A stretch of DNA of 64,000 bases, from NCBI GenBank assembly GCA_017992055.1, contig JAGOPK010000013.1, positions 62,001 to 126,000 on the forward strand, given 5' to 3'. Numbering within the stretch: position 1 is the stretch's first letter; every line of letters starts with the position of its first letter. Shown one piece after another: positions 34,522 to 43,651 of this stretch. Origin of the DNA: Burkholderiaceae bacterium. GTDB lineage: Bacteria > Pseudomonadota > Gammaproteobacteria > Burkholderiales > Burkholderiaceae_C. Below the pieces are notes generated by a model. That model made no database searches. It was not told the DNA's origin and saw nothing but the letters and a program-made list of their open reading frames with translations. Position numbers and translations under genes: made by a program.

Positions 34522-34584
34522 GGCGGCGGCGATTGTAGGCAGGGCCACCGCCGCGGCCGCCCCGGTCGGCGCTACCGGCCGGGC

Positions 34585-34598
34585 TTGACGGCCGTCAA
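34585..34598. promoter_or_regulatory. Perfect FNR/Anr-type box upstream of the TraR/DksA-type gene
   Basis: TTGACGGCCGTCAA is a perfect 14-bp palindrome of the form TTGAC-N4-GTCAA. This matches the recognition pattern of the FNR/Anr/FixK branch of the CRP family (TTGAT/C-N4-A/GTCAA). Its centre (34591.5) is 58 bp before the start at 34650. A class II start at 34633 would leave a -10 at 34621-34626 (CACAGT, weak, 3 of 6) and a 17-nt leader containing the ribosome-binding site. It could also act on the divergent FAD reductase gene. Confidence 0.6.
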
Positions 34599-34649
34599 CG
34601 CCGGCCCACCGGCGCGGTGCCACAGTGGTTGCAAGGAGATCCACCACCG

Positions 34650-35039
34650 ATGAACACGCCCCTGAGCCCCGAGCAGCTGGCCCTGCTGCAAGCCGCGCTG
34701 CAGCAGCGCCGCGCCGCGCTGGATGCGCAACGCCTCAGCCACCTGGGCGGGGTCAGCCGCGCCGAGCATGCGCGCGAGCTGCTGCTGCAGGACGGCGACG
34801 ATGCGCCGCAGCGCGATGCCGACCGCGAGGTCGACCTGGCCCGCACCGACCGCGAGCTGCAGGACCTGGCCGGCATCGATGCCGCGCTGGGCCGGCTGCA
34901 GCGCGGCGGCTACGGCCTGTGCCAGGACTGCGGCGAGGCCATCGCCCTGGCGCGGCTGCAGGCCGAGCCGCAGGCGCTGCGCTGCCTGGCCTGCGAGAGC
35001 CTGCGCGAGCGTGGCCAGCCCCGGCCCGCGTCGCTGTGA
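34650..35039 (+). CDS. TraR/DksA-family C4 zinc-finger protein
   Basis: A 129-residue protein with an N-terminal helical region (LSPEQLALLQAALQQRRAALD) and a C-terminal zinc finger CQDC...CLAC (C-x2-C-x17-C-x2-C, residues about 97-120), as in DksA and TraR, which enter the RNA polymerase secondary channel. The coiled-coil tip usually carries two acidic residues; here DREVDLARTDREL is a candidate. A strong AAGGAGAT precedes the ATG at 34650. An FNR-type box lies 58 bp upstream, so low-oxygen induction is likely. It is followed 41 bp later by a small 'translational machinery'-type gene. Whether it binds RNA polymerase is not shown. Confidence 0.88.
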   Translation: MNTPLSPEQLALLQAALQQRRAALDAQRLSHLGGVSRAEHARELLLQDGDDAPQRDADREVDLARTDRELQDLAGIDAALGRLQRGGYGLCQDCGEAIALARLQAEPQALRCLACESLRERGQPRPASL

Positions 35040-35080
35040 TGGCGCGGCCACCGCAAGATTCAACCCACGGAGAGCAACCC

Positions 35081-35461
35081 ATGTCCCTGTTCCACGCCGT
35101 CGTCTGGCTCGACCACCACAACGCCCAGGTGCTGCAGTTCGATGCCGAGCATGTCGAGGCCCAGAAGGTCAAGTCCAGCAGCCGCCACAGCCGCAGCCAC
35201 GGCAGCGGCGTGCGCACCGAGCACGAGTTCTTCGCCCAGGTCTGCGACGCGCTGGCCGGCATTCCCGAGGTGCTGGTGACCGGCTCCAACACCGCGCTGG
35301 CCGACTTCCGCCACTACGTCGACAAGCACCGTGCGCCGCTGGCCGGCCACATCGTCGGCTACGAGCCGGTGGACCATCCCACCGACAACCAGCTGGTGGC
35401 CCATGCGCGCAAGGTGTTCGTCAAGGTCGACCGCATGAACGGCACGCCCACGCCGATGTGA
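35081..35461 (+). CDS. Small conserved 'translational machinery protein' family member
   Basis: A 126-residue soluble protein beginning MSLFHAVVWLDHHNAQVLQFDAE. It is characteristic of a small family annotated in Burkholderiales as translational machinery protein or as related to eRF1-like domains. Other blocks are EVLVTGSNTALADFRHYVDKHRAPLAGHIVGYEPVDHP and NQLVAHARKVF. The experimental basis for the family name is thin, and I would treat its function as unknown. It follows the TraR/DksA-type gene by 41 bp with GGAGAG before the ATG, and so probably shares the FNR-type promoter. A stress or dormancy role is inference from this context. Confidence 0.8.
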   Translation: MSLFHAVVWLDHHNAQVLQFDAEHVEAQKVKSSSRHSRSHGSGVRTEHEFFAQVCDALAGIPEVLVTGSNTALADFRHYVDKHRAPLAGHIVGYEPVDHPTDNQLVAHARKVFVKVDRMNGTPTPM

Positions 35462-35514
35462 GCGGCGGCCGCTGGCGCGGCCATCGGCCCCCATGAACAA
35501 GGCCGGGCCGCGCC

Positions 35515-35530
35515 ATGAAAATGGTTTCAT
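35515..35530. promoter_or_regulatory. 6-bp inverted repeat upstream of the PQQ-type propeller gene
   Basis: ATGAAA and TTTCAT flank a 4-bp spacer, 131 bp before the gene start. It is the most AT-rich part of the 199-bp gap and could be an operator. The ATG it contains opens a short frame that I reject as a gene. Confidence 0.25.
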
Positions 35531-35660
35531 ATCTTGACGGCAGCTTCGATGATCTCCGCTCGCTGGCGGACCTGGCCGCACCGGCCAGCCCGCACGGCCT
35601 GCGGACCCGGGCGCAGGTCGGATTTCCGGTGCAGACCAAGCACGATGGAGACCGAACGCC

Positions 35661-37316
35661 ATGGCCCCTGCCCTCAAGAGCACCTCATGTGTCCTGCTGC
35701 TGTCGGCCGCAGGACTGGGCGCCAGCTCGGCGCTGGCGCAGAAGAGCGCGCCCGACTGGCCCAGTGCCGGTGCCGACCTCGACAACTCGCGCCACCAGAA
35801 GCACGAGCGGCGGATCTCGGTGCGCAGCGCGCCGCGGCTGACGCTCAAATGGGCGACCGACACCGACGGTGATGTCACCGCCAATCCGGCGGTCGAGGGC
35901 GAGCACCTGTACTTTCCCGATTCCACCGGCTCGCTGTACAAGCTCAACCGCTTCACCGGCGCGGTGGTCTGGAAACGGCCGGTCTCGGCCTACACCGGCA
36001 ACCCGGGCGACTTCGCCCGTGCCACGCCGGCGATCAGCGGCAATGCGCTGATCCTGGGCAACCAGGCCGGGCGCCTGCTGGGCGCCAACTTCGGCCAGGC
36101 CGAGGCCGCGCCGGCCAAGGTGTTTGCGGTGGACAAGCGCGACGGCTCGCTGCTGTGGGCCACGCAGATCGATTCCACGCGCAACTCCTATGTCACGCAC
36201 TCGGCCTTGGTGGTCGACGGCACGGCCTTCGTCGGCACCGCGTCCAACGAAGAGCTGCTGTCGGCCTTCGTGCCCAAGGCCTACTGGCAGTGGAGCTTCC
36301 GCGGCAGCGTGACCGCGCTGGACGTGGCCACCGGCGCCATCAAGTGGCGCAGCCACACCGTGCCGCCGGGCTACTACGGCGGCGCCGTCTGGGGCAGCAC
36401 CGGCGCGGTGGACCGCAAGCGCCAGACCCTGTACCTGGCCACCGGCAACAACTACATGGTGCCGCAGTCGGTGCTGGACTGCCAGGCCGCCGGCGGCGCG
36501 GCCGCGCAGTGCATGAGCCCGGCCAACCATGTGGATTCGATCATCGCGCTGGACCTGCGCACCGGCCAGATCCGCTGGGGCGTGCGCGGCCTGCCCAGCG
36601 ACACCTGGAGCGTGGCCTGCGGCCTCAACGTGCCGGGCGCGATCACCATCGACACCAGCTACGCCGGCGTCTACGACAACTGCCCCAACGGCGATCCGGG
36701 CACGGCCGGCCCCGACCACGACTTCGCCCAGGGCCCGATGCTGTTCAATGGCGAGGACGAGGAGGCCGCCCTGGTCGGCGCCGGCCAGAAGAGCGGCGTG
36801 TTCTGGGCCGTCAAGGCCAAGACCGGCCAGCTGGCCTGGGTGCGCCAGGTGGCACCGGGCGGCGTGACCGGTGGCATGCAATGGGGTTCGGCCACCGATG
36901 GCCAGACCGTCTTCGTGGCCCTGGCCAACAGCGGGCCGTCGACCAATGGCGGTGGCGCCGGCGCCATGCCCTGGCGGCTGATGGACGGCAGCGTGACCAG
37001 CGCCGGCGGCTGGGCGGCGCTGGACGCCGGCAACGGCAAGCCGCGCTGGACCGTGGCCGACCCCGCCGGCAGCCGCGCCGAGGGCGCGGTGAGCCTGGCC
37101 AATGGCGTGCTGTTCGGCTGCAACATGGTGCCCGGCCTGGGCACGATGCGGGCGCTGGATGCGCGCAGCGGCCAGCTGCTGTGGTCCTACGACAGCGGCG
37201 CGCCCTGCACGGCCGGACCGTCGGTGGTCGACGGCATGGTGTACTGGGGCAGCGGCACCTTCGGCCTGTTCGGCCCCACCGGCCCGCGCAAGCTGTTTGC
37301 GTTCGGGCTGGACTGA
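35661..37316 (+). CDS. PQQ-binding-like beta-propeller protein (polyvinyl-alcohol-dehydrogenase-like)
   Basis: A 551-residue exported protein. A signal peptide (residues 1-26, ending ALA-QKS) leads into propeller blades with W-motif-like repeats: GSLYKLNRFTGAVVWKR, GSLLWATQID, GQIRWGVRG, GQLAWVRQV, GKPRWTVAD and GQLLWSYDSG. It also has DHDFAQGPMLF and the VGAGQKSGVFWAV blade shared with polyvinyl alcohol dehydrogenases. Those enzymes usually carry a cytochrome c domain; here no CxxCH is found, so electrons must leave through a separate cytochrome, or the enzyme differs in chemistry. A GGAGA lies 9 nt before the ATG. It converges on glcB with the stops 17 bp apart. The alcohol substrate is unknown. 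Confidence 0.85.
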   Translation: MAPALKSTSCVLLLSAAGLGASSALAQKSAPDWPSAGADLDNSRHQKHERRISVRSAPRLTLKWATDTDGDVTANPAVEGEHLYFPDSTGSLYKLNRFTGAVVWKRPVSAYTGNPGDFARATPAISGNALILGNQAGRLLGANFGQAEAAPAKVFAVDKRDGSLLWATQIDSTRNSYVTHSALVVDGTAFVGTASNEELLSAFVPKAYWQWSFRGSVTALDVATGAIKWRSHTVPPGYYGGAVWGSTGAVDRKRQTLYLATGNNYMVPQSVLDCQAAGGAAAQCMSPANHVDSIIALDLRTGQIRWGVRGLPSDTWSVACGLNVPGAITIDTSYAGVYDNCPNGDPGTAGPDHDFAQGPMLFNGEDEEAALVGAGQKSGVFWAVKAKTGQLAWVRQVAPGGVTGGMQWGSATDGQTVFVALANSGPSTNGGGAGAMPWRLMDGSVTSAGGWAALDAGNGKPRWTVADPAGSRAEGAVSLANGVLFGCNMVPGLGTMRALDARSGQLLWSYDSGAPCTAGPSVVDGMVYWGSGTFGLFGPTGPRKLFAFGLD

Positions 37317-37322
37317 GGCCGC

Positions 37323-37346
37323 GGCCTGCGGCTTCAGCCGCCGGCC
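37323..37346. terminator. Hairpin between the convergent propeller and glcB genes
   Basis: GGCC-t-GCGGC-ttca-GCCGC-c-GGCC forms a 9-bp stem with one mismatch and a 4-nt loop. It begins 7 bp after the propeller stop and overlaps the last codons of glcB. With no T run on either strand it may act for both genes, possibly with Rho. Confidence 0.4.
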
Positions 37347-39529
37347 TTGACCTTCAGCCGCCAGGCGTGCAGCAGCGGCTCGGTGTAGCCGCTGGGCTGC
37401 TGCTTGCCCTGGAACACCAGGTCCAGCGCGGCCTGGAAGGCGGCGCCCTGCGGGTGCGCGGCCAGGCTCTTGTAGGCGGCATCGCCGGCGTTCTGCTTGT
37501 CCACCACCGTGGCCATGCGGGCAAAGGTCTCGCGCACCTGGGCCTCGCTGACCACGCCGTGGTGCAGCCAGTTGGCGATGTGCTGGCTGCTGATGCGCAG
37601 CGTGGCACGGTCTTCCATCAGGCCAACGTTGTGGATGTCGGGCACCTTGGAGCAGCCCACGCCCTGGTCGATCCAGCGCACCACATAGCCCAGGATGCCC
37701 TGCACGTTGTTGTCGATCTCCTGCTGGCGCTGCTCGGCGGTCCAGTCGGCGCGGGGCGCCACCGGCACGGTCAGCAGGGCGTCGAGGATGGCCTCGCGCT
37801 CGGCGTCCAGGTTGACCTTGGCCAGCTCGCGCTGCACGCCGAACACGTCCACCTGGTGGTAGTGCAGCGCATGCAGGGTGGCGGCGGTCGGGCTGGGCAC
37901 CCAGGCGGTGTTGGCGCCGGCCTTGGGATGGCCGATCTTCTGCTTGAGCATCTCGGCCATCAGGTCGGGCATGGCCCACATGCCCTTGCCGATCTGCGCC
38001 CGGCCGCTCAGGCCGCAGGCCAGGCCGACCAGCACATTGCTGCGCTCGTAGGCCTGGATCCAGGCGCTGGTCTTCATGTCGCCCTTGCGCAGCATGGGCC
38101 CGGCCAGCATGCTGGTGTGCATCTCGTCGCCGGTGCGGTCGAGGAAGCCGGTGTTGATGAAGGCCACGCGGCTGGAGGCCGCGGCAATGCAGGCCTGCAG
38201 GTTGACCGAGGTGCGGCGCTCCTCGTCCATGATGCCCAGCTTGACCGTGCTGTCGGCCAGGCCCAGTAGGCGCTCGACGCGGCCGAACAGCTCGGCCGCA
38301 AAGGCCACCTCGGCCGGGCCGTGCATCTTGGGCTTGACGATGTAGACGCTGCCCGTGCGGCTGTTGCGGATGCCCGGCGTGCCCAGGCCCTGCAGATCGT
38401 GCAGCGCGATGGTGGTGGTGACCACCGCGTCCAGGATGCCCTCGGGGATCTCCTGGCCCTCGCCCTCGCCCCACAAGATGGCCGGGTTGCTCATCAGGTG
38501 GCCGACGTTGCGCACGAACAGCAGGCTGCGGCCGTGCAGGCGCACCGTCTCGCCATGCGGGCCGTGGTACATGCGGTCGGGGTTGAGGCCGCGGGTGAAG
38601 CTCTTGCCGCCCTTGCTGACCTCTTCGGTCAGCGTGCCGCGCAGGATGCCCAGCCAGTTGCGGTAGCCCAGCAGCTTGTCGTCGGCGTCCACCGCGGCCA
38701 CCGAGTCCTCGAGGTCCAGGATGGTCGACAGCGCCGATTCCAGCACCAGGTCGCAGACGCCGGCGGCATCGTCGCGGCCGATGGGCGTGGCGCGGTCGAT
38801 GCGCAGGTCCAGGTGCAGGCCGTGGTGCCGCAGCAGCACCGACGACGGCGCCGCGGCATCGCCCTGGAAGCCGACGAACTGCGCCGCGTCCTTCAGCCCG
38901 ACCACATGGCCCGAGGCCAGCGTGACCTGCAGCGCACCGTCGTGCACCGTGTAGCGCGTGGCCTGGGCATGGCTGCCTTCGGCCAGCGGCGCATGGTCGT
39001 CCAGCACCTGGCGGGCATAGGCGATGACCTTGGCGCCGCGCACCGGGTTGTAGGCGCCGGCGCGGCCGGCTCCGCCGTCCTCGGCGATGGCGTCGGTGCC
39101 GTACAGCGCGTCGTACAGGCTGCCCCAGCGGGCATTGGCGGCGTTCAGCGCATAGCGGGCATTGAGGATGGGCACCACCAGCTGCGGGCCGGCCTGGGTG
39201 GCCAGCTCGGCATCGACATTCGCCGTGGTCACGGCCGCGCCGGCCGGCACCGGCTGCAGGTAGCCGATGCGCGTGAGAAAGGCGCGGTAGGCCGGCATGT
39301 CGGCGATGGGGCCGGGGTTGGCGCGGTGCCAGGCGTCGATCTCGGTCTGCAGCCGGTCGCGCTCGGCCAGCAGCGCGGCGTTTTTCGGCGCCAGCTCGTG
39401 CACGATGGCATCGAAGCCGGACCAGAAGGCGGCGCGGTCCACGCCGGTGCCGGGCAGCACCTCGTCGTCGATGAAACGGGCCAGTTGGGGCGCCACCCGC
39501 AGGCGGCCGATGTGCGTGCGCTCGGTCAT
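37334..39529 (-). CDS. glcB: Malate synthase G
   Basis: Condenses glyoxylate with acetyl-CoA to malate. The 731 residues match the G-type enzyme (E. coli 723) rather than the shorter A type. Characteristic blocks are [22 protein letters not shown] (acidic metal-binding region), [54 protein letters not shown] and [20 protein letters not shown]. The late-domain [12 protein letters not shown]-like [22 protein letters not shown] carries the catalytic-base region. AGGTGA precedes the ATG at 39529. It is not with glcDEF; a divergent LysR regulator across 165 bp of relatively AT-rich DNA is the probable controller. Confidence 0.97.
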   Translation of the reverse strand: MTERTHIGRLRVAPQLARFIDDEVLPGTGVDRAAFWSGFDAIVHELAPKNAALLAERDRLQTEIDAWHRANPGPIADMPAYRAFLTRIGYLQPVPAGAAVTTANVDAELATQAGPQLVVPILNARYALNAANARWGSLYDALYGTDAIAEDGGAGRAGAYNPVRGAKVIAYARQVLDDHAPLAEGSHAQATRYTVHDGALQVTLASGHVVGLKDAAQFVGFQGDAAAPSSVLLRHHGLHLDLRIDRATPIGRDDAAGVCDLVLESALSTILDLEDSVAAVDADDKLLGYRNWLGILRGTLTEEVSKGGKSFTRGLNPDRMYHGPHGETVRLHGRSLLFVRNVGHLMSNPAILWGEGEGQEIPEGILDAVVTTTIALHDLQGLGTPGIRNSRTGSVYIVKPKMHGPAEVAFAAELFGRVERLLGLADSTVKLGIMDEERRTSVNLQACIAAASSRVAFINTGFLDRTGDEMHTSMLAGPMLRKGDMKTSAWIQAYERSNVLVGLACGLSGRAQIGKGMWAMPDLMAEMLKQKIGHPKAGANTAWVPSPTAATLHALHYHQVDVFGVQRELAKVNLDAEREAILDALLTVPVAPRADWTAEQRQQEIDNNVQGILGYVVRWIDQGVGCSKVPDIHNVGLMEDRATLRISSQHIANWLHHGVVSEAQVRETFARMATVVDKQNAGDAAYKSLAAHPQGAAFQAALDLVFQGKQQPSGYTEPLLHAWRLKVKAGG

Positions 39530-39563
39530 GGGTTCACCTCGTGATCAGGGAATGACTCGGACT

Positions 39564-39633
39564 GTATTACGTGTTCAGGAAAGCATTAAGTCCCAAGATC
39601 GCGTTTTATTGATGACTTGGATGTATGTAATAC
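39564..39633. promoter_or_regulatory. glcB-lysR divergent promoter with GTATTAC/GTAATAC inverted repeat
   Basis: GTATTAC (39564-39570) and GTAATAC (39627-39633) are inverted copies 56 bp apart, and CCAAG/CTTGG (39593-39597, 39616-39620) form a second inverted pair between them. The region is distinctly more AT-rich than its surroundings. The arms lie 35 bp from the glcB start and 62 bp from the lysR start. LysR dimers binding two spaced sites would fit. Confidence 0.4.
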
Positions 39634-39694
39634 GGGCGCCACGGCCGACCGGATCCTGGTTGATTCATGACCGTACAGTGGGTAATCTGCACGG

Positions 39695-40612
39695 GTGGAT
39701 CGCTTAAAGCAGATCGAATCGTTTGTGTCCGTGGCCACCAAGGGCAGTCTGACCGCCGCCGCCCAGGCGGTGGACGTGGCGCCGGCGGTGATCGGCCGGC
39801 GCATCGATGCACTGGAGGAGCGACTGGGCGTGAAGCTGCTGGTGCGCACCACGCGGCGCATCACGCTGACGCACGAGGGCAGCGCCTTCCTGGAAGACTG
39901 CCAGCGCATCCTGGCCGACATGGCCAATGCCGAGGCCAGCGTCTCGGCCGGCGGCGTCAAGGCCAGCGGCCATCTGCGCATCACCGCGCCGGCCGGCTTC
40001 GGCCGCCGCCATGTGGCGCCGCAGGTGCCGGGCTTTCTGGCCCAGCATCCCGATGTGAGCCTGTCGCTGAACCTGTCGGACCGAGTGGTCGACATCGTCA
40101 ACGAGGGCTTCGATGCCGCGGTGCGCGTGGGCGACATGCCCGACTCCAGCCTGGTGAGCCTGCGCCTGGCCGACAACCGCCGCCTGTGCGTGGCCGCGCC
40201 GGCCTATCTGCAGCGCGCCGGCACACCGCAGACGCCGGCCGACCTGGCCCGCCACCAGTGCCTGACGCTGAGCAGTGATGCCAGCCAGACCCGCGGCTGG
40301 GCCTTCACGGTGAACGGCGCGGTGAGCCACCTGCGGCCCAGCGGCCGGCTCGACTGCAGCGACGGCCAGGTGCTGCACGCCTGGTGCCTGCAGGGCCTGG
40401 GCCTGGCCTGGCGCAGCACCTGGGAGGTGGAAGCCGACCTGGCCAGCGGCGCCCTGGTGTCGGTGCTGGACGGCTTTGCCGCGCCGCCCAACGGCATCTA
40501 TGCGGTGCTGCCGCAGCGCAAGCACCTGCCGCTGCGCGTGCGGCTGTGGATAGACCACCTGCGCCAGACCTACGGCCAGCCCGGCTACTGGACCGGCCGC
40601 GGCGCGGGCTGA
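39695..40612 (+). CDS. LysR-family transcriptional regulator, divergent from glcB
   Basis: A 305-residue LysR regulator. The N-terminal winged HTH (residues 1-60, MDRLKQIESFVSVATKGSLTAAAQAVDVAPAVIGRRI) is followed by a periplasmic-binding-like co-inducer domain (about 90-295) with SGHLRITAPAGFGRRHVAP typical of the CrgA/DsdC-like branch. The start is a GTG at 39695, supported by the exact family N-terminus. The divergent arrangement suggests it regulates glcB and itself, with glyoxylate or a related acid as possible effector; this is inference. It converges on pncB with the stops 17 bp apart. Confidence 0.93.
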   Translation: MDRLKQIESFVSVATKGSLTAAAQAVDVAPAVIGRRIDALEERLGVKLLVRTTRRITLTHEGSAFLEDCQRILADMANAEASVSAGGVKASGHLRITAPAGFGRRHVAPQVPGFLAQHPDVSLSLNLSDRVVDIVNEGFDAAVRVGDMPDSSLVSLRLADNRRLCVAAPAYLQRAGTPQTPADLARHQCLTLSSDASQTRGWAFTVNGAVSHLRPSGRLDCSDGQVLHAWCLQGLGLAWRSTWEVEADLASGALVSVLDGFAAPPNGIYAVLPQRKHLPLRVRLWIDHLRQTYGQPGYWTGRGAG

Positions 40613-40629
40613 CGCGGCCTCCCAACCTC

Positions 40630-41826
40630 TCAGGTGTTGGCCGCGGGCATGTTGAACACCTGGCGCAGATAGGCCAGGAAGGTGTGGTCGTCGCACAGGG
40701 TCTTGCCCGGGTTGTCGCTGATCTTGGCCACCGTCTGGCCGTTGCACTGGGTCAGCTTCATCACGATGTGCAGCGTGTGCAGGCCCATGTCGTTGGTCAG
40801 GTAGGTGCCGATGCCAAAGCCCAGCTGGGTGCGGTCGGCAAAGTGCCGGTACAGCTCGAAGGCCCGCGGCAGCGTCAGCCCGTCGCTGAACACCAGGCGC
40901 TTGGTGTTGGCATCGATGCGCAGCTTGGCGTAGTGGGCCAGCGCCTTCTCGCCCCAGACGAAGGGGTCGCCCGAGTCGTGGCGCAGGCCGTCGAACAGCT
41001 TGGCGAAGTACAGGTCGAAGTCGGCCAGGAAGGCGTCCATGCCGACCACGTCGGTCAGCGCAATGCCCAGGTCGCCGCGGTACTCTTGCACCCAGCCTTC
41101 CAGCGCCGCCTTCTGGAAGTCGCGCAGGCGCACGCCCAGGGCCTGGTAGGTCTGCATGAACTCATGCGCCATGGTGCCGATGGGCACCAGGTTCAGGTCG
41201 CGCGCCAGCAGCACATTGCTGGTGCCGCGGAAGTACTCGGGCACCTCGCGCGCCAGCGTCTGCACCAGCTCGCGCTGCCACTCGCCCGAGAAGCGCCGGC
41301 GCACGCCGAAGTCGAAGAACTCGAACGGGTTGCGCCGCCGCGGCTCTTGTGCAAAGGCGCGCAGCAGGTCGATCTTCTCGCTCAGCCGGCGCCGGCCCTC
41401 GGCCAATGCGCTGGCCTGGTCGACGCGGCGGAAGTACAGCTCGTTGACGATGGCCAGCACATGGATCTCGAAGGCCATCACATGCACCTGCGGGCCGCGG
41501 GCCACGATCTCCAGCGTGCCGGCGTTGTTGCGCACCTGAATGAAGTCGCGCTGGAACTGGAAGATGCGCAGGAAGTCGACGAAGTCGCTCTTGATGAAGC
41601 GCAGCGAGGCCAGGTAGTCCAGCTCGTCGCGGCGAAAGCGCAGCGAGCACAAATGGTCCAGCTGCTCCTCGATCTCGGGGATCAGGTGCGTCAGCGGGTA
41701 GTCGCGTGCGTTGCGGCACACGAACACGTACTCGGCCTGGGTCTGCGGAAACCGATGCAGCATCGCCTGCCACATCGTGAACTTGTAGAGATCGGTTTCC
41801 AGCAGGCTGGTGATGACGGGTTGCAT
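40630..41826 (-). CDS. pncB: Nicotinate phosphoribosyltransferase
   Basis: First step of the Preiss-Handler NAD salvage pathway, joining nicotinate and PRPP at the expense of ATP. The 398 residues match the short bacterial type. The phosphorylated histidine is H221 in [15 protein letters not shown], equivalent to His219 of the Salmonella enzyme. The N-terminal [17 protein letters not shown] and the C-terminal [17 protein letters not shown] (PRPP site) are conserved. The ATG at 41826 is the family start. It lies 76 bp downstream of hpd on the same strand and may share its transcript or have its own promoter. No other NAD genes lie nearby. Confidence 0.96.
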   Translation of the reverse strand: MQPVITSLLETDLYKFTMWQAMLHRFPQTQAEYVFVCRNARDYPLTHLIPEIEEQLDHLCSLRFRRDELDYLASLRFIKSDFVDFLRIFQFQRDFIQVRNNAGTLEIVARGPQVHVMAFEIHVLAIVNELYFRRVDQASALAEGRRRLSEKIDLLRAFAQEPRRRNPFEFFDFGVRRRFSGEWQRELVQTLAREVPEYFRGTSNVLLARDLNLVPIGTMAHEFMQTYQALGVRLRDFQKAALEGWVQEYRGDLGIALTDVVGMDAFLADFDLYFAKLFDGLRHDSGDPFVWGEKALAHYAKLRIDANTKRLVFSDGLTLPRAFELYRHFADRTQLGFGIGTYLTNDMGLHTLHIVMKLTQCNGQTVAKISDNPGKTLCDDHTFLAYLRQVFNMPAANT

Positions 41827-41902
41827 GGCAGGCGCCGCGGCCCGGTGCCGCGGCGATCAACAGGCGGACGGGCAGTATAGGAGCCGGCCTGTCACGGTCC
41901 GG

Positions 41903-42991
41903 TCATGCCGTCTGCAGCGCGCCGCGGCGGATCTGGTCGCGCTCCAGGCTCTCGAACAGCGCCTTGAAGTTGCCCTCGCCAAAGCCCTGGTCGGCGCGGC
42001 GCTCGATGAACTCGAAGAACACCGGGCCCAGCAGGGTCTGGCTGAAGATCTGCAGCAGCAGGCGCTTCTCGCCACCTTCGGTCGAGCCATCGACCAGGAT
42101 GCCGCGCGTCTTCAGCTCGTCCACCGGCAGGCCGTGGCCGGGCAGGCGCTCGTCCAGCATCTCGTAGTACACATCGTTGGGTGCCGTCATCAGCGGCACG
42201 CCGGCCAGCTGCAGCGCATCCACGCTCTTTTGCAGGTCGTCGGTCTGCAGCGCGATGTGCTGGATGCCCTCGCCGTTGAACTGCATCAGGAACTCCTCGA
42301 TCTGGCCGCTGCCCTTGCCGCCTTCTTCGTTCAGCGGGATGCGGATCAGGCCGTCGGGCGCGGTCATCGCGCGGCTGGTCAGGCCGGTGTATTCGCCCTG
42401 GATGTTGAAGTAGCGGATCTCGCGGAAGTTGAACAGCTTCTCGTAGAAGCCGCCCCAGAAGGCCATGCGGCCGCGGTAGACGTTGTGCGTCAGGTGGTCC
42501 ACCGTCTTGAAGCCATGGCCCTGCGGATGGCGGCTGGCCGGGTCGGCAAACTCGGGCAGGAACTCGAAGTCGATGTCGTAGATGCTCTTGCCATCTTCAA
42601 ATCGGTCGATCAGGTACAGCGGCGCGCCGCCGATGCCCTTGATCGCCGGCAGGCGCAACTCCATCGGGCCGGTGGGGATCTCCACCGGCTGGGCGCCGCG
42701 TTCCAGCGCCAGGGCATAGGCCTTGTGCGAATCCTTGACGCGGAAGGCCAGGCCGCAGGCGCTGGCACCGTGCTCGGCGGCAAAGTAGGCGGCCTGGCTC
42801 TTGGGCTCGCGGTTGACGATGAAGTTGCAGCCGCCCTGGCGGTACAGCAGCACATCCTTGCTGCGATGCCGTGCCACCAGGCTGAAGCCCATCTGCTCGA
42901 ACAACGGCTCCAGCACGCCCGGCGTGGGCGACGCGAACTCCACGAACTCGAAGCCCATCAGCCCCATCGGGTTGTCATACAGATCCGGCAT
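41903..42991 (-). CDS. hpd: 4-hydroxyphenylpyruvate dioxygenase
   Basis: Converts 4-hydroxyphenylpyruvate to homogentisate in tyrosine breakdown. The 362 residues have the usual bacterial length. The iron ligands are H166 ([10 protein letters not shown]), H245 (GIQHIALQT) and E327 ([10 protein letters not shown]), each five positions later than in the Pseudomonas enzyme. A CAGGAG stands before the ATG. It diverges from an Lrp/AsnC regulator across 127 bp, and the two halves of an 8-bp inverted repeat lie next to the two starts. No hmgA, fahA or maiA is in the window, so homogentisate breakdown genes must be elsewhere. Confidence 0.97.
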   Translation of the reverse strand: MPDLYDNPMGLMGFEFVEFASPTPGVLEPLFEQMGFSLVARHRSKDVLLYRQGGCNFIVNREPKSQAAYFAAEHGASACGLAFRVKDSHKAYALALERGAQPVEIPTGPMELRLPAIKGIGGAPLYLIDRFEDGKSIYDIDFEFLPEFADPASRHPQGHGFKTVDHLTHNVYRGRMAFWGGFYEKLFNFREIRYFNIQGEYTGLTSRAMTAPDGLIRIPLNEEGGKGSGQIEEFLMQFNGEGIQHIALQTDDLQKSVDALQLAGVPLMTAPNDVYYEMLDERLPGHGLPVDELKTRGILVDGSTEGGEKRLLLQIFSQTLLGPVFFEFIERRADQGFGEGNFKALFESLERDQIRRGALQTA

Positions 42992-43012
42992 CGCAGCAGC
43001 TCCTGATGAATA

Positions 43013-43103
43013 TCAATGCATGCACTGTAGGCAGCATGGGATGCAAAGAGTTCGCATCGAACGGCCATGGTCTCCGAGATCAGTGCGATAGTTTTGCATT
43101 GAA
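43013..43103. promoter_or_regulatory. hpd-lrp divergent promoter with mirrored repeat arms
   Basis: TCAATGCA (43013-43020) and TGCATTGA (43096-43103) are perfect inverted copies, one about 25 bp before hpd and one about 19 bp before lrp. Inside them CACTG (43023-43027) and CAGTG (43082-43086) are also inverted. A TGCATGCA palindrome overlaps the left arm (43017-43024). The layout fits an Lrp-type protein controlling both genes. Confidence 0.5.
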
Positions 43104-43118
43104 CAGGCAATCAACGAG

Positions 43119-43595
43119 ATGATTATGGAAGCCACGCCGCTCGACGCCATCGACCGCCGCCTGCTGGCGCATCTGCAGCAGGATGCGCGGGCCACGGCCC
43201 AGGCCCTGTCCGAGGCCGCCCATTTGTCGCCGGCGCAGAGCAACCGCCGCCACCGCCGGCTGGAGGAGGCCGGCGTGATCCACCGCTACGAGGCGCGGCT
43301 GTCGGCCGCGGCCCTGGGCCTGCATGTGGTGGCCTTTGTGCACGTGACCATGGAGCGCGGCCATGTGGCGCAGATCGCCGACTTCAAGGCCCTGATCGTC
43401 GACCTGCCCCAGGTGCAGGAGTGCTATGCCGTCACCGGCGATGCCGACTATGTGCTGAAGGTGGTGGCGCGCGACCTGAAGAGCCTGTCGGACTTTCTGA
43501 TGGGCACGCTGATGCGTGCGCCGGGCGTTGGCGGCGTGCATTCCACGGTCTGCCTGGACGAGGTCAAGTGCAGCTCGGCCCTGCCGCTGGACTGA
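43119..43595 (+). CDS. Lrp/AsnC-family regulator, divergent from hpd
   Basis: A 158-residue regulator: N-terminal HTH (residues about 8-60, LDAIDRRLLAHLQQDARATAQALSEAAHLSPAQSNRRHRRLE) and C-terminal RAM domain (about 70-150, ECYAVTGDADYVLKVVARDL). The ATG at 43119 (MIMEAT) or the ATG at 43125 could be used. Divergence from hpd and the inverted repeat between them suggest control of aromatic amino acid breakdown and autoregulation, in the way other Lrp proteins control the operon beside them. It is not close in sequence to the other Lrp protein of this window (14358). Confidence 0.92.
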   Translation: MIMEATPLDAIDRRLLAHLQQDARATAQALSEAAHLSPAQSNRRHRRLEEAGVIHRYEARLSAAALGLHVVAFVHVTMERGHVAQIADFKALIVDLPQVQECYAVTGDADYVLKVVARDLKSLSDFLMGTLMRAPGVGGVHSTVCLDEVKCSSALPLD

Positions 43596-43651
43596 GTGCC
43601 GCTGGGGTTGGTCCCGGTGCGGGTGCCGGCGGCGCGTGCTACATCGCAACC

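Noticed and set aside
35515-35841. Short frame starting with the ATG of the inverted repeat upstream of the propeller gene
   Set aside because: It has no ribosome-binding site, overlaps the signal peptide region of the real gene in another frame and turns Cys/Arg-rich.
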